Assembly (NCBI RefSeq): GCF_001894765.1
Contig: NZ_BCWV01000002.1
Location: 1 to 64,000, forward strand
From: Rhodococcoides corynebacterioides NBRC 14404
GTDB taxonomy: Bacteria; Actinomycetota; Actinomycetes; Mycobacteriales; Mycobacteriaceae
DNA: 64,000 nucleotides
Direction: 5' to 3'
Below the pieces are notes generated by a model. It was given only the letters and a program-made list of their open reading frames with translations, was not told the origin of the DNA and searched no databases. The position numbers were made by a program, and so were the translations under genes. The first letter of the stretch is position 1; each line of letters opens with the position of its first letter. This document shows positions 39,885 to 47,918 of the stretch, in pieces.

Positions 39885-40172
39885 ATGCCCGCTGCCCATC
39901 CCGAGGAGTTCCGCCGCCGGGCGGTCGACCTGACACGTCAGCCGGGGGCGAGTGTCATGCGCATCGCGTCCGACCTCGGCATCAGTGAGTCGTGTCTGCG
40001 CAGGTGGATGAAACTCGATGACGTCGATGCCGGCCGCGTCGACGGTCTGTCCACGAGCGAACGCGCCGAGCTGGCACAGTTGCGCCGAGACAAGAAGCGC
40101 CTCGAGACCGAGGTCGAGATCCTCAAACGCGCAAGCGCCTATTTCGCGCGGGAGAACATCCTCCCGAAATAG
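39885..40172 (+). CDS. IS3-family transposase OrfA
   Basis: The 95-residue protein has an N-terminal helix-turn-helix (FRRRAVDLTR, RIASDLGISESCLRRWMK) and a leucine-zipper-like C-terminus (AQLRRDKKRLETEVEILKRAS), ending ARENILPK as typical for this group. It binds the IS ends. The orfB frame is open in -1 relative to this frame across the orfA stop at CCCGAAATAG, so an OrfAB fusion by programmed frameshifting is expected. Confidence 0.92.
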   Translation: MPAAHPEEFRRRAVDLTRQPGASVMRIASDLGISESCLRRWMKLDDVDAGRVDGLSTSERAELAQLRRDKKRLETEVEILKRASAYFARENILPK

Positions 40173-40192
40173 GTTTCCGGCTGGTCCACGAA

Positions 40193-41047
40193 TTGGCTGC
40201 GGACGGCTTCCCCGTCGCGGTGACCTGCCGGACCCTCGAGGTGTCGAGATCCGGATTCTACGACTGGCGACATCGACCACCGTCCGTACGCGATACGTCG
40301 GACGCACTGTTGGCCAACAGCATCCGTGATATCCACCAAGGCTCACGCGGGTGCTACGGCGCGCCGCGGGTCCACGCCGAACTCCGCCTCGGCGGTGGCA
40401 TCTCGGTCGGACGCAAACGTGTCGCACGGGTGATGCGGCTACTCGGCGTTGCCGGTATCGGTGCCCGCCACAAGCGTCGCCACCGACCCGCACCAGCGGT
40501 GCACGACGATCTCGTCGCCCGCCGGTTCGTCGCCGAGCGGCCCGATCAGATCTGGTGCACCGACATCACAGAACACCCCACCGGCACGGGCAAGGTGTAC
40601 TGCTGCGGGGTCCTCGACACATTCTCCCGGCGCATCGTGGGATGGTCGATCGCCGATCACATGCGTACCGACCTCGTCGTGGATGCACTGCAGATGGCGC
40701 TGTGGCGCCGCCACCCCGATACCGGGACGATCATGCACTCGGACCGCGGATCTCAGTACACCAGCTGGGTTTTCGGTCAACGACTGCGCACGGCAGGACT
40801 GCTCGGGTCGATGGGGCGGGTCGCCTCGAGCGTCGACAACACGATGATGGAATCGTTCTGGTCGACGATGCAACGCGAGCTGCTCGACACCCGATCATGG
40901 GACACCCGAGATCAGCTCGCCTCCGCAATCTTCGAATGGATCGAAGCCTGGTACAACCCGCACCGCCGGCACTCCGGGATCGGCTACTCCTCGCCAGTGG
41001 ATTACGAACACGCCTACCATCGACGGGTCACCTCACAAGTGGCCTGA
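40193..41047 (+). CDS. IS3-family transposase OrfB (DDE integrase domain)
   Basis: This frame has an HTH_21 region (YGAPRVHAELRL) and the rve catalytic core with the DDE triad: D in WCTDITEHPTG, D in MHSDRGSQYTS, E in ESFWSTMQRELLD. It also has the conserved IEAWYNPHRRHSGIGYSSP C-terminus, so it appears intact. The start shown is a TTG; the frame is open upstream to about 40165, so the functional product is probably the OrfAB fusion rather than OrfB alone. Confidence 0.93.
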   Translation: MAADGFPVAVTCRTLEVSRSGFYDWRHRPPSVRDTSDALLANSIRDIHQGSRGCYGAPRVHAELRLGGGISVGRKRVARVMRLLGVAGIGARHKRRHRPAPAVHDDLVARRFVAERPDQIWCTDITEHPTGTGKVYCCGVLDTFSRRIVGWSIADHMRTDLVVDALQMALWRRHPDTGTIMHSDRGSQYTSWVFGQRLRTAGLLGSMGRVASSVDNTMMESFWSTMQRELLDTRSWDTRDQLASAIFEWIEAWYNPHRRHSGIGYSSPVDYEHAYHRRVTSQVA

Positions 41048-41081
41048 ACACCCAACCCGAACTGTCCGGGAAACCGGGTCA

Positions 41082-41282
41082 AGCTCCCGATTGGTACGAC
41101 TGCCAGTCCGTGAGTGCTGCACTCACGTGGTCGAATCGACCCATTGCATAGACACCGTAGCGCTCGAGATAGACGACCGGGCCGGTCTCTCGCAGATGGC
41201 GATGGAATGTGGACGGATCGGCCAGGATCTCGAGGTCGTACGGGTCTGCGTCGCTCACCGGCGCTCGGGAGGATGTAGACAT
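41082..41282 (-). pseudogene. Cytochrome P450 5' fragment, cut by the IS
   Basis: From ATG 41282 the frame encodes an N-terminal P450 stretch: DPYDLEILADPSTFHRHLR, ETGPVVYLERYGVYAMGRF and LTDWQSYQSGA, which closely follow CYP199-like aromatic-acid P450s. It then runs into the IS at the AGCT target site. The heme-binding Cys region is absent. On the far side of the IS (about 39746-39815, minus strand) a short frame reads VEVHPPPPTSTRV, reminiscent of the P450 LEVDPPxHTxxR region, so a degraded piece of the same gene may survive there, with most of the gene deleted. The P450 probably worked with the reductase 26 bases upstream. Confidence 0.75.
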
Positions 41283-41308
41283 ACGGTCACGTCCTTTCTG
41301 CTGTTGTC

Positions 41309-42280
41309 TCAGAGGTCCAGCACGAGCTTGTCGGAACAGGAACTGGAGACGCACACGAACATCGAAGTCTGCGAACGGTGTTCGTCGTCATCGAGAATCG
41401 AGTCTCGGTGGTCGGGACGTCCCGCGAGGACAGTCACCTGGCACGTACCACAGGTTCCTTCGCGACACGAGGAGAGAACGTTCACCCCGCACGCGCGGAC
41501 GGCGTCGAGGATGCTGCTACCGGGCCGGACCGTCACGGTTCGGCCTGAACGGGCGAGTTCGACGTCGAAGGGCGCATTGCGGACCGGGGCGCTGCGTTCT
41601 CTCGGGACGAAGCGCTCGGTGCGGAGCGTACCGAGCGGCCTGCCGGTGCAGAGTGCTTCCACCGCATCGAGGAGTCGGCCCGGCCCACATGCGTACAACT
41701 TCGTGTCGAAACCGGCTTTCTCCGATATCCACTCGGCCAGAGGGAGCAGGCCACCGCGATCCTCCGGGACGATCGTGACATCGCCACCCATATGAGAGAT
41801 GTCGTCCAGGTACGCCATCGCTCGGCGAGTGCGCCCACCGTAGAGCAGTCGCCACTCCGCGCCGAGTACCTGCGCTTGCCGGATCATCGGCAGAAGTGGC
41901 GTGATGCCGATGCCTCCGGCGATGAACGCATATTTCTGTGAGGGCACCATCGGAAAGTTGTTCCGCGGTCCTCCGATGCCGATATGGTCTCCCACTTTCA
42001 CGTGGTCGTGGATCAGAGCGGATCCGCCGCGTCCCTCGCTATCTCGCAGAACTGCCACGCGATAGCTGTAAGGGTCCCACCGATCTCCGCACAACGAATA
42101 CTGACGGGTCATTCCGTTCGGCAATATCAGGTCGATATGCGAGCCAGGCGTCCAGTCCGGCAGTCGTTGTCCGGAAGCGTGGCGGAGCGTCAGGGCGACG
42201 ACATTCCGTGCGACCGTTGTTTTTTCGCTCACGACATAGGGCGACTGCGCGGTCACGTTGCTCTGGAGTTTCAGGTCCAT
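41309..42280 (-). CDS. Phthalate-dioxygenase-reductase-family oxidoreductase
   Basis: The 323-residue PDR/VanB-type reductase has an FMN/FAD domain with RQYSLCGDR, NAD-binding GGIGITPLLPMI, YACGPGRLLDAV and a C-terminal plant-type 2Fe-2S domain with CREGTCGTCQ and a downstream Cys in MFVCVSSSCS. It transfers electrons from NADH to a monooxygenase or dioxygenase. Its position directly upstream of the broken P450 gene indicates that this P450 was its partner, as in P450/VanB-like O-demethylating pairs. With the P450 destroyed the reductase is now an orphan unless it serves another oxygenase. Confidence 0.88.
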   Translation of the reverse strand: MDLKLQSNVTAQSPYVVSEKTTVARNVVALTLRHASGQRLPDWTPGSHIDLILPNGMTRQYSLCGDRWDPYSYRVAVLRDSEGRGGSALIHDHVKVGDHIGIGGPRNNFPMVPSQKYAFIAGGIGITPLLPMIRQAQVLGAEWRLLYGGRTRRAMAYLDDISHMGGDVTIVPEDRGGLLPLAEWISEKAGFDTKLYACGPGRLLDAVEALCTGRPLGTLRTERFVPRERSAPVRNAPFDVELARSGRTVTVRPGSSILDAVRACGVNVLSSCREGTCGTCQVTVLAGRPDHRDSILDDDEHRSQTSMFVCVSSSCSDKLVLDL

Positions 42281-42433
42281 GTCGGAATCCCCTGGTGTTC
42301 GAAGACATGTGGAGCGATCAAGTCGAAAGACCTGGATCGTGCGATGAGAGATTCGGCAACAGGCGTCGCCTTTCGTGTGACGTCCGGCCGGCAGCGACGC
42401 CGTGCTGCCCGTTTCGGTGGACCGGCACTGCCG

Positions 42434-43159
42434 TCAGGGCGCGAGGACAGACTGTGTCAGGAATACAGCGATGTCCTGTCGGATCTGTGCGGCCACCGCA
42501 GCGGGGCGCGAGAGGAACGGATTGTGTCCGGCGTCGAATCTGGTCGTCTTGGTGGTGTGCTCACTCATCGACTGTTGAATCGAGGGGGGCAGCGCACGGT
42601 CCTGTTCGCAGAGAATGTAACTCGTGGGGACTGACTTCCAGATGGCATCCCGTAGGGGGTGTGCGGCCGAATCGAGACTCTGGTGGGTCAGTCGCCCACT
42701 GTGTTCTGCAGCCCGCTCCGGGGGGAGGTCGTGGTAGAAGACCTCCTCCGGGTGGAGTGCATCCATGTACCCCTCGCTGGGGTGGACATCCCACCAATCC
42801 GGAAGCCCGTGCTCCCCGGCGAGGTCTGCCACGGACTGGCCTACGTCCAGCACCCATGCAGCGATGTAGACCACCCCGATGACGTTGTCCAAGCCGCACA
42901 ACGCCTGGGTTGTCGGTAGTCCTCCGTACGAGTGGGCGACCACGACCACCGGTTCGGTGATCGATCGGACCATCGAGCGAATGGCGTCGACGTCGTCTTC
43001 GAACGACCCGAGTTTCGCAGGGTCGTGTCCGGACGAGGGGAGTTCGACAGCGTCGACAGTGTGGTCGGTCATCTCGGCTCGGAGGTCGTCCCACACCCAC
43101 GCGCCGTGCCACGCGCCGTGAACGAGAACTACGGTCGGATTCTTCTGATCGTGCGTCAT
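42434..43159 (-). CDS. Alpha/beta hydrolase, plant methylesterase-like
   Basis: The product (241 residues) has VVLVHGAWHGAWVWDDL at the N-terminus, nucleophile elbow AHSYGGLP, and DAGHNPFLSRP near the C-terminus for the catalytic His. The HGAWHGAW opening and size are those of the salicylate-methylesterase/hydroxynitrile-lyase group, which cleave small methyl esters. In this catabolic context hydrolysis of an aromatic ester to the free acid is a plausible inferred role. The ATG at 43159 begins the hydrolase fold; an upstream extension is not conserved. Confidence 0.78.
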   Translation of the reverse strand: MTHDQKNPTVVLVHGAWHGAWVWDDLRAEMTDHTVDAVELPSSGHDPAKLGSFEDDVDAIRSMVRSITEPVVVVAHSYGGLPTTQALCGLDNVIGVVYIAAWVLDVGQSVADLAGEHGLPDWWDVHPSEGYMDALHPEEVFYHDLPPERAAEHSGRLTHQSLDSAAHPLRDAIWKSVPTSYILCEQDRALPPSIQQSMSEHTTKTTRFDAGHNPFLSRPAAVAAQIRQDIAVFLTQSVLAP

Positions 43160-43235
43160 GACAGTCCGTTTCCTAGGGGCGAGGGGATGGTTGCGGTGCA
43201 AGGCTTGCGACATCACGTCGCGACAGCTGCGATGG

Positions 43236-44612
43236 TCAACCGCGTGAGTGATCGACGGCCGTCGCGACTGTTCTGTTCGATGTCGCGGCCGGGCGCGGCG
43301 CCCGGACAGCGTCGAGGTCACGGCCGGAGCGCTCGGGCAACGACAGGGCGGCCCATGCACTCGCTACCGAGATCACCACCAGGAACAACGCTATCGGCCA
43401 GGTGTTCGTGCCGCCGCCCGCGGCTGCGAGCAGCGTTGTGGCGATGAGGGGGGAGAATCCGGAACCGATGGTCTGCGCGAGTTGGTAACTGGTGGATACT
43501 GCGGTGTACCGAACCTCGGTCGGGAACAATTCGGTGAGCATCACCGGTGCGACCCCGTTGACCGACGTCATCACGAATCCGATATAGAGCGACACGGTGA
43601 TGACCATCGTCGCGGTGCTACCCGTGTTGACGAGGTGGAAGATGGGGAAGGCCAGGACTGCGGTTGCAGTGATCCCGGCGATGATGACCGGGCGACGTCC
43701 TATCTTGTCGGAGAGCGCGGCATAGACCGGCGTCATGACGATGCTCGACAGGGTGCCCAGGAGTACTGCGGTCAGAGCAGCGGAGCGTGAGTGCCCGATC
43801 GTCGGCGTGTACGAGAGAAAGAAGATCGCGAAAACGCCCATCCCGCAATAGGGTCCGATCTGAAACAGGATCGACTTCAGCAGCGTGGCCGGCTCGGAAC
43901 GGGTCAAGGCCAGGATCGGGGTTCCCTGTGCGGGAGCCTTCGTGGCCGAGCGGTTGTCCTCGAAGACCGGGCTCTCGGAGATGCGAGCCCTGAAGTACAT
44001 GCCCAGAGCGAGCAGGCCGAAGCTGCACAAGAAGGGTACCCGCCAGCCCCAGCTGAGCATCTGATCCTCGGGCAGCGAGGCAACCCACAGCATGGCTCCG
44101 GTGGCGAGGACCGATCCGGTAGGGGCTCCCATTGCGGCAGAACTGCTTGCAAGGCCTCGCTTTTCAGTGCTCGCATGCTCGGACACCATCAGGACCGCGC
44201 CGCCGTACTCGCCGCCGACCGCGAAGCCCTGCACCAGGCGCAACATGACGAGCAGCAGCGGTGCCGCCGCGCCTATGCGGTCGTAGGTCGGTAGCAGGCC
44301 GATCGCACCACTGGTGATTCCCATGGTGACCATGGTCGCCACCATCACGTTCTTTCGGCCGAAGCGGTCTCCGAAGTGCCCGAAGACAATGGCGCCGACG
44401 AACCGGGCCGCGTAGCCGGCGGCCAATGTCGCCAGAGCGACGAGAGTGCCGACGACCGGGCTCAGGTTCGAGAAGAAGACTCGATTGAACACGAGGGCAG
44501 CTGCGGTGCCGTAGAGGAGAAAGTCGTAGTACTCGATCGTCGTCCCGAGGTAGCTGGACAGTGCGACGCGGCGGACGTACGAGGGTGATCGATCTGGTCC
44601 GAGGGTGCTCAC
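43236..44612 (-). CDS. MFS metabolite:proton symporter (MHS family)
   Basis: The 458-residue transporter has twelve predicted helices and the MHS signatures STIEYYDFLLYGT-like opening (TTIEYYDFLLYGTAAAL), GHFGDRFGRKNVM between TM2 and TM3, RLVQGFAVGGEYGGA and SEHASTEKRG. MHS proteins import carboxylates and aromatic acids. It is divergent from the catabolic operon and shares its control region, so it is probably the uptake system for the pathway substrate. The GTG at 44612 is chosen because of the GGAAGG ribosome-binding site; an upstream extension would be Ser/His/Arg-rich and untypical. Confidence 0.9.
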   Translation of the reverse strand: MSTLGPDRSPSYVRRVALSSYLGTTIEYYDFLLYGTAAALVFNRVFFSNLSPVVGTLVALATLAAGYAARFVGAIVFGHFGDRFGRKNVMVATMVTMGITSGAIGLLPTYDRIGAAAPLLLVMLRLVQGFAVGGEYGGAVLMVSEHASTEKRGLASSSAAMGAPTGSVLATGAMLWVASLPEDQMLSWGWRVPFLCSFGLLALGMYFRARISESPVFEDNRSATKAPAQGTPILALTRSEPATLLKSILFQIGPYCGMGVFAIFFLSYTPTIGHSRSAALTAVLLGTLSSIVMTPVYAALSDKIGRRPVIIAGITATAVLAFPIFHLVNTGSTATMVITVSLYIGFVMTSVNGVAPVMLTELFPTEVRYTAVSTSYQLAQTIGSGFSPLIATTLLAAAGGGTNTWPIALFLVVISVASAWAALSLPERSGRDLDAVRAPRPAATSNRTVATAVDHSRG

Positions 44613-44707
44613 GGGCAGTCCTTCCGAGGATCTGTGTCGGCGTTTGCAGCCACTACTCGATGCGTGATGTGACTCACACTTGTCGGCTGCGAGCAACGTA
44701 CATCACA

Positions 44708-44728
44708 TGCAAGATTGAATGCAATAGC
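44708..44728. promoter_or_regulatory. Operator-like half of an inverted repeat, transporter side
   Basis: TTGAATGCAATAGC (44715-44728) is the exact inverse of GCTATTGCATTCAA at 44770-44783, 41 bases away. The preceding TGCAAGA resembles the other arm of the palindrome. It is a candidate binding site for the GntR regulator at 52861. Confidence 0.55.
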
Positions 44729-44774
44729 GCGTTAATGTGCACCCATCGGCTGGAAAACTGCAGCTCAAAGCTAT

Positions 44775-44794
44775 TGCATTCAAGATTGAATGCA
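44775..44794. promoter_or_regulatory. Perfect palindromic operator, catabolic-operon side
   Basis: TGCATTCAAGATTGAATGCA has perfect 8-bp arms around AGAT. It lies 65 bases before the first catabolic gene in the divergent control region, and together with the site at 44708 probably controls both directions. Confidence 0.65.
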
Positions 44795-44858
44795 GAGTAT
44801 GGTCCACATCACACGGTCGATCGTCGGTGATCGGCGCCCATGAAAGTGAGACACATCG

Positions 44859-45500
44859 ATGGTTGCGACAGCTGCCGAACGCGCACCAGCCACCGGCGCG
44901 ATCCCGACCGAACGCTTCTCCGCTGCCACGGCGCACGAGGCGGCCGGCCGGATCGGCGCGCTTCCGGCCCGGATTCGGCCCGCCTATGACGGTGCGGAGA
45001 TCTACGGTCCCGCCTACCCGGTGCTGTGTCCGGTGGGGGACAACCTGTGGCTGCACCGCGCTGTCGCCGAAGCGTCCCCGGGAGACGTGCTGGTGGTTCA
45101 GACGACCGCCGGCGCGGAGTACGGCTACTGGGGTGAGATCCTCAGCGAAGCCGCGCGCGCCCGCGGCTTGGGCGGACTGGTTCTCGATGGAGGTGTCCGA
45201 GACGTGGGCGCTCTCGCGCACGTCGGCTTTCCCGTCTTCTCCTCGTCGATCTGCATCAACGGCACCATCAAGGATCCTGATGCACCGGGCAGGCTGGGTG
45301 GCCCGATTCGACTGGGCGCCCACCGAATTGCGCGCGGCGACGTCATCGTCGGTGATGTCGACGGTGTCGTGGTCATCCCCCGAGATCAGTGGCCCGAGGT
45401 GCAGAAAGCCTCGCGGGAGCGTGAGGAGAAGGAGGCCGCGATCATCGCCCAGATTCGATCCGGCGCCTCCACCCTCGACCTGTACTCCTTGCCCCGCTGA
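44859..45500 (+). CDS. RraA-like aldolase 1 (HMG/CHA aldolase family)
   Basis: The 213-residue RraA-fold protein has the family signature GLVLDGGVRDV (Arg-Asp pair of the pyruvate site), LVVQTTAGAEYGYWGE for the preceding active-site loop, and a C-terminal GDVDGVVVIPRDQW. Class II members cleave 4-hydroxy-4-methyl-2-oxoglutarate or 4-carboxy-4-hydroxy-2-oxoadipate to pyruvate plus pyruvate or oxaloacetate, the last step of protocatechuate 4,5- and gallate cleavage. It is the first gene of the operon and differs clearly from the two paralogs at 46592 and 47251. Confidence 0.82.
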   Translation: MVATAAERAPATGAIPTERFSAATAHEAAGRIGALPARIRPAYDGAEIYGPAYPVLCPVGDNLWLHRAVAEASPGDVLVVQTTAGAEYGYWGEILSEAARARGLGGLVLDGGVRDVGALAHVGFPVFSSSICINGTIKDPDAPGRLGGPIRLGAHRIARGDVIVGDVDGVVVIPRDQWPEVQKASREREEKEAAIIAQIRSGASTLDLYSLPR

Positions 45501-45564
45501 CATCTCCTCCCCGCCGGTGGTCGGGTGCACCGACGCCGTGTCTCACTCACGAAAGAGGTTTTCC

Positions 45565-45615
45565 ATGTACATGTTTCACGCTACAACAGTCAGGAACGAG
45601 GTCGATGCACGATGA
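45565..45615 (+). CDS. Possible 16-residue coupled leader peptide
   Basis: ATG 45565 follows AAAGAGG (6-base spacer) and encodes MYMFHATTVRNEVDAR. Its stop TGA overlaps the dioxygenase ATG as ATGA. The good ribosome site and exact overlap suggest a translationally coupled leader, but so short a frame may be chance. Confidence 0.35.
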   Translation: MYMFHATTVRNEVDAR

Positions 45616-46595
45616 GTCGAATCGTGGCCGTCGTCGGCACTTCTCACAGCCCGATGCTCGGCATGGAGCCAGAGCGCATGTGGAATCTGCGTGCCGAGAA
45701 CGACGCGGCAGGCGAGTACGACCTGTACGACCGACGGGGAGCTGTTCGCACCTTCGAGGAACTCGTCACCGCGGCTGACGGCCGATACGACGACGAACTG
45801 TCCCTCGAGACCTGGAACGCGAAGTACGACGCAGCATCGGCCTGTGTGGACCGCCTTCGCAAGGATCTGATCGCGCTCGAGCCCGACCTGCTCATCGTCA
45901 TCGGCGATGATCAGGAGGAACTGTTCACGGCCCGCAACCAGCCTGCGATCGCGGTGTATCACGGCGAGAAGATCGAGACGCACAAGCCGATCGAGATGGG
46001 AAACCCTCTGCTGAGCCAGGTGCAGCGCAACCTCGGCATGGACGGCGAGATTTACCCCGCACATCCGACGGCCGCGCTCCACATCATCGAGGAGTTGATC
46101 TCCCGCGATTTCGACATTGCGTCGAGCTCGGAAACCGAGACCGAAGGTGGCTTCGGCCACGCCTTCGCGTGGGTGGTGGGCAAGATGCTGAAGAACGTCA
46201 CCATTCCGATGGTGCCGGTACTGATCAACACATACTTCCCGCCCAATCAGCCGACCCCCGGCCGGTGCTACGACCTCGGCCGTGCTCTGGCCGGTGCGGT
46301 CGACTCTCTGCCCGGTGACCTTCGAGTCGCCGTCGTCGCCTCGGGCGGGTTGAGCCACTTCGTGGTCGACGACGAGCTCGACCGTCGCATCCTCGACGCC
46401 ATGATCGACCACGACGAAGCTACTCTGCGCGCTCTGCCTGTCGAGCAGCTGAACTCCGGTACGTCCGAAGTTCGCAACTGGATCGCCGCTGCCGGCGCAG
46501 CACAAGACCTCGACCACCGCTGGAGCGAATACATCCCGGCATGGCGTAGTCCCGCCGGCACCGGTATCGGTCTCGCGTTCGGGCTCTGGACATGA
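45612..46595 (+). CDS. LigB-type (class III) extradiol dioxygenase homolog
   Basis: The product is 327 residues with the PF02900 fold. GTSHSPML places His12 exactly where LigB has its first iron ligand, and a late GGLSHFVVDDELDRRI holds the position of the catalytic His. SGTSEVRNWIAAAGAA is as in protocatechuate and gallate dioxygenases. At the second metal-ligand site, usually NDH, it reads GDDQEEL, so Gln replaces His. No small LigA-type subunit gene is nearby. It probably opens an aromatic ring such as gallate, since no LigC-type dehydrogenase or LigI lactonase is present, but the altered site makes this uncertain. ATG 45612 is chosen (AACGAGG upstream); the longer frame from 45525 lacks conservation. 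Confidence 0.8.
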   Translation: MSRIVAVVGTSHSPMLGMEPERMWNLRAENDAAGEYDLYDRRGAVRTFEELVTAADGRYDDELSLETWNAKYDAASACVDRLRKDLIALEPDLLIVIGDDQEELFTARNQPAIAVYHGEKIETHKPIEMGNPLLSQVQRNLGMDGEIYPAHPTAALHIIEELISRDFDIASSSETETEGGFGHAFAWVVGKMLKNVTIPMVPVLINTYFPPNQPTPGRCYDLGRALAGAVDSLPGDLRVAVVASGGLSHFVVDDELDRRILDAMIDHDEATLRALPVEQLNSGTSEVRNWIAAAGAAQDLDHRWSEYIPAWRSPAGTGIGLAFGLWT

Positions 46596-47254
46596 GCGAG
46601 TGCGGACGGCTTGCCGCGCTCGACACCTGTGCGGTCTCGGACGCGCTCGACGCGTTACGACTACCGGGTGCGGCACTGGGTCTGCATGCGGTGTCCGGTG
46701 AGCGTCGGATCGCGGGACGCGCCGTGACTGTCGATCTCGTCGAAGCAGAGGTTGCCGTCGCCGCGCCGAGGCATCTGTGCACCGCCGCAGTCGATGCCTC
46801 CGGACCGGACACGATCATCGTGGTCGCGCATCACGGACGCTCACACGTCGCGGGTTGGGGCGGCGTGCTGTCCGCCGGAGCCGTCGCTCGCGGTAGCGAA
46901 GGCGTGATCGTCGACGGTGCGGTACGGGACCTCGATGAGGCCCGCCAGTTCGGACTGACCGTGTATGCGGCGACGTCGGTACCCGTCACCGCACGCACAC
47001 GCATCGTCGAACGAGCGTGGGATGTGCCGGTCGAGATCGCCGGCGTCCGAGTCGAACCGGGCGACTACGTACTTGCCGACGGCAGCGGAGTGGTCTTCGT
47101 TCCGCGCGATCGTATCGACGAGGTACTCGCCATTGCCGAGAGGATCGCCGCCAAGGAGGCCCTCATGCTCGCCCGTGTCCGAGAGGGCGAATCGATGGCG
47201 ACTGTCATGAGCGCCGACTACGAAACCATGCTCGATCGAGAGGCAAGCCGATGA
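46592..47254 (+). CDS. RraA-like aldolase family protein 2
   Basis: This 220-residue RraA-fold paralog begins TCAVSDALDALRLPGAA and has VVAHHGRSHVAGWGGVLSAGA and GVIVDGAVRDLDEARQFG (conserved Arg-Asp), with a C-terminal GSGVVFVPRDRIDEV. The active-site glycine-rich loop differs from paralog 1. The ATG overlaps the dioxygenase stop by four bases, and its own stop overlaps the next gene. It may be an aldolase for a different pathway intermediate, an oxaloacetate decarboxylase (a side activity of this family), or a partner subunit of another RraA protein. Confidence 0.78.
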   Translation: MSECGRLAALDTCAVSDALDALRLPGAALGLHAVSGERRIAGRAVTVDLVEAEVAVAAPRHLCTAAVDASGPDTIIVVAHHGRSHVAGWGGVLSAGAVARGSEGVIVDGAVRDLDEARQFGLTVYAATSVPVTARTRIVERAWDVPVEIAGVRVEPGDYVLADGSGVVFVPRDRIDEVLAIAERIAAKEALMLARVREGESMATVMSADYETMLDREASR

Positions 47255-47913
47255 CCGACCATGCGCAGATCACCGAAGACCTGTCCTCGCTCGACACGAG
47301 TCACCTCAGCGACGCACTGGACAAACTCGGCCTCGCCGGACAGTGCGCGGGGCTGCTCCCCCTCGATCGCACGGTTCGTCTCGTCGGTCGGGCCTTCACC
47401 GTTCGCTATGTCCCGGTGGGGGACGACGGCGGAACAGTCGGTGACTACATCGACGACCTCGACCCCGGCACCGTTGTCGTCCTGGACAACGCGGGGCGCC
47501 TCGACACGACAGTGTGGGGGGATCTCCTCACCGCGACCGCATCTCATCGCGGTGTGTCCGGGACCGTCATCGACGGAGTGTGCCGTGACTCCGATTGCGC
47601 AGTGGAGCTGAACTACCCGGTGTTCAGCCGTTCGCGGTGGATGCGAACCGGCAAGGACCGCGTACGGGTGGACGGCTACAACGTGCCGGTGTCCGTCGGC
47701 GGGGTACGGGTCGAACAAGGGGACTGGCTCGTCGGCGACGCCGACGGGGTCGTCTCCATCCCGCTCGGCCGGGTCGGCGAGGTCATCGACCTCGCGTCCG
47801 GAATTCGCGACACCGAAGACGTCATTCGACGCGCCGTCCGATCAGGACAGTCGCTGACCGACGCGCGCCGCGCGCACGGTTACCACACTCTGCAGACCCG
47901 ACGGAAAGGCTGA
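47251..47913 (+). CDS. RraA-like aldolase family protein 3
   Basis: The third RraA-fold paralog (220 residues) has TSHLSDALDKLGLAGQ, VVVLDNAGRLDTTVWGDLLTATA, GTVIDGVCRDSDCAVELNYPVFS and GDADGVVSIPLGRVGEV. The Arg-Asp pair (VCRD) is kept. It is more divergent in the N-terminal region (YVPVGDDGGTVGDYI), close to the regulator-of-RNase-E-activity-like dimethylmenaquinone-methyltransferase-annotated group. Four-base ATGA overlap with paralog 2 shows tight coupling. Exact substrate not predictable. Confidence 0.78.
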   Translation: MTDHAQITEDLSSLDTSHLSDALDKLGLAGQCAGLLPLDRTVRLVGRAFTVRYVPVGDDGGTVGDYIDDLDPGTVVVLDNAGRLDTTVWGDLLTATASHRGVSGTVIDGVCRDSDCAVELNYPVFSRSRWMRTGKDRVRVDGYNVPVSVGGVRVEQGDWLVGDADGVVSIPLGRVGEVIDLASGIRDTEDVIRRAVRSGQSLTDARRAHGYHTLQTRRKG

Positions 47914-47918
47914 CCGGC

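Larger units (their letters stand above)
39824..41081 (+). mobile_element. IS3-family insertion sequence
   Basis: A 1258-bp element with 19-bp terminal inverted repeats TGACCCGGTTTCCCGGACA (39824-39842) and its complement at 41063-41081. It is flanked by a 4-bp target duplication AGCT (39820-39823 and 41082-41085). It holds orfA and orfB in overlapping frames, the usual IS3 layout. It is inserted in the 5' part of a cytochrome P450 gene read on the minus strand. Confidence 0.92.
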
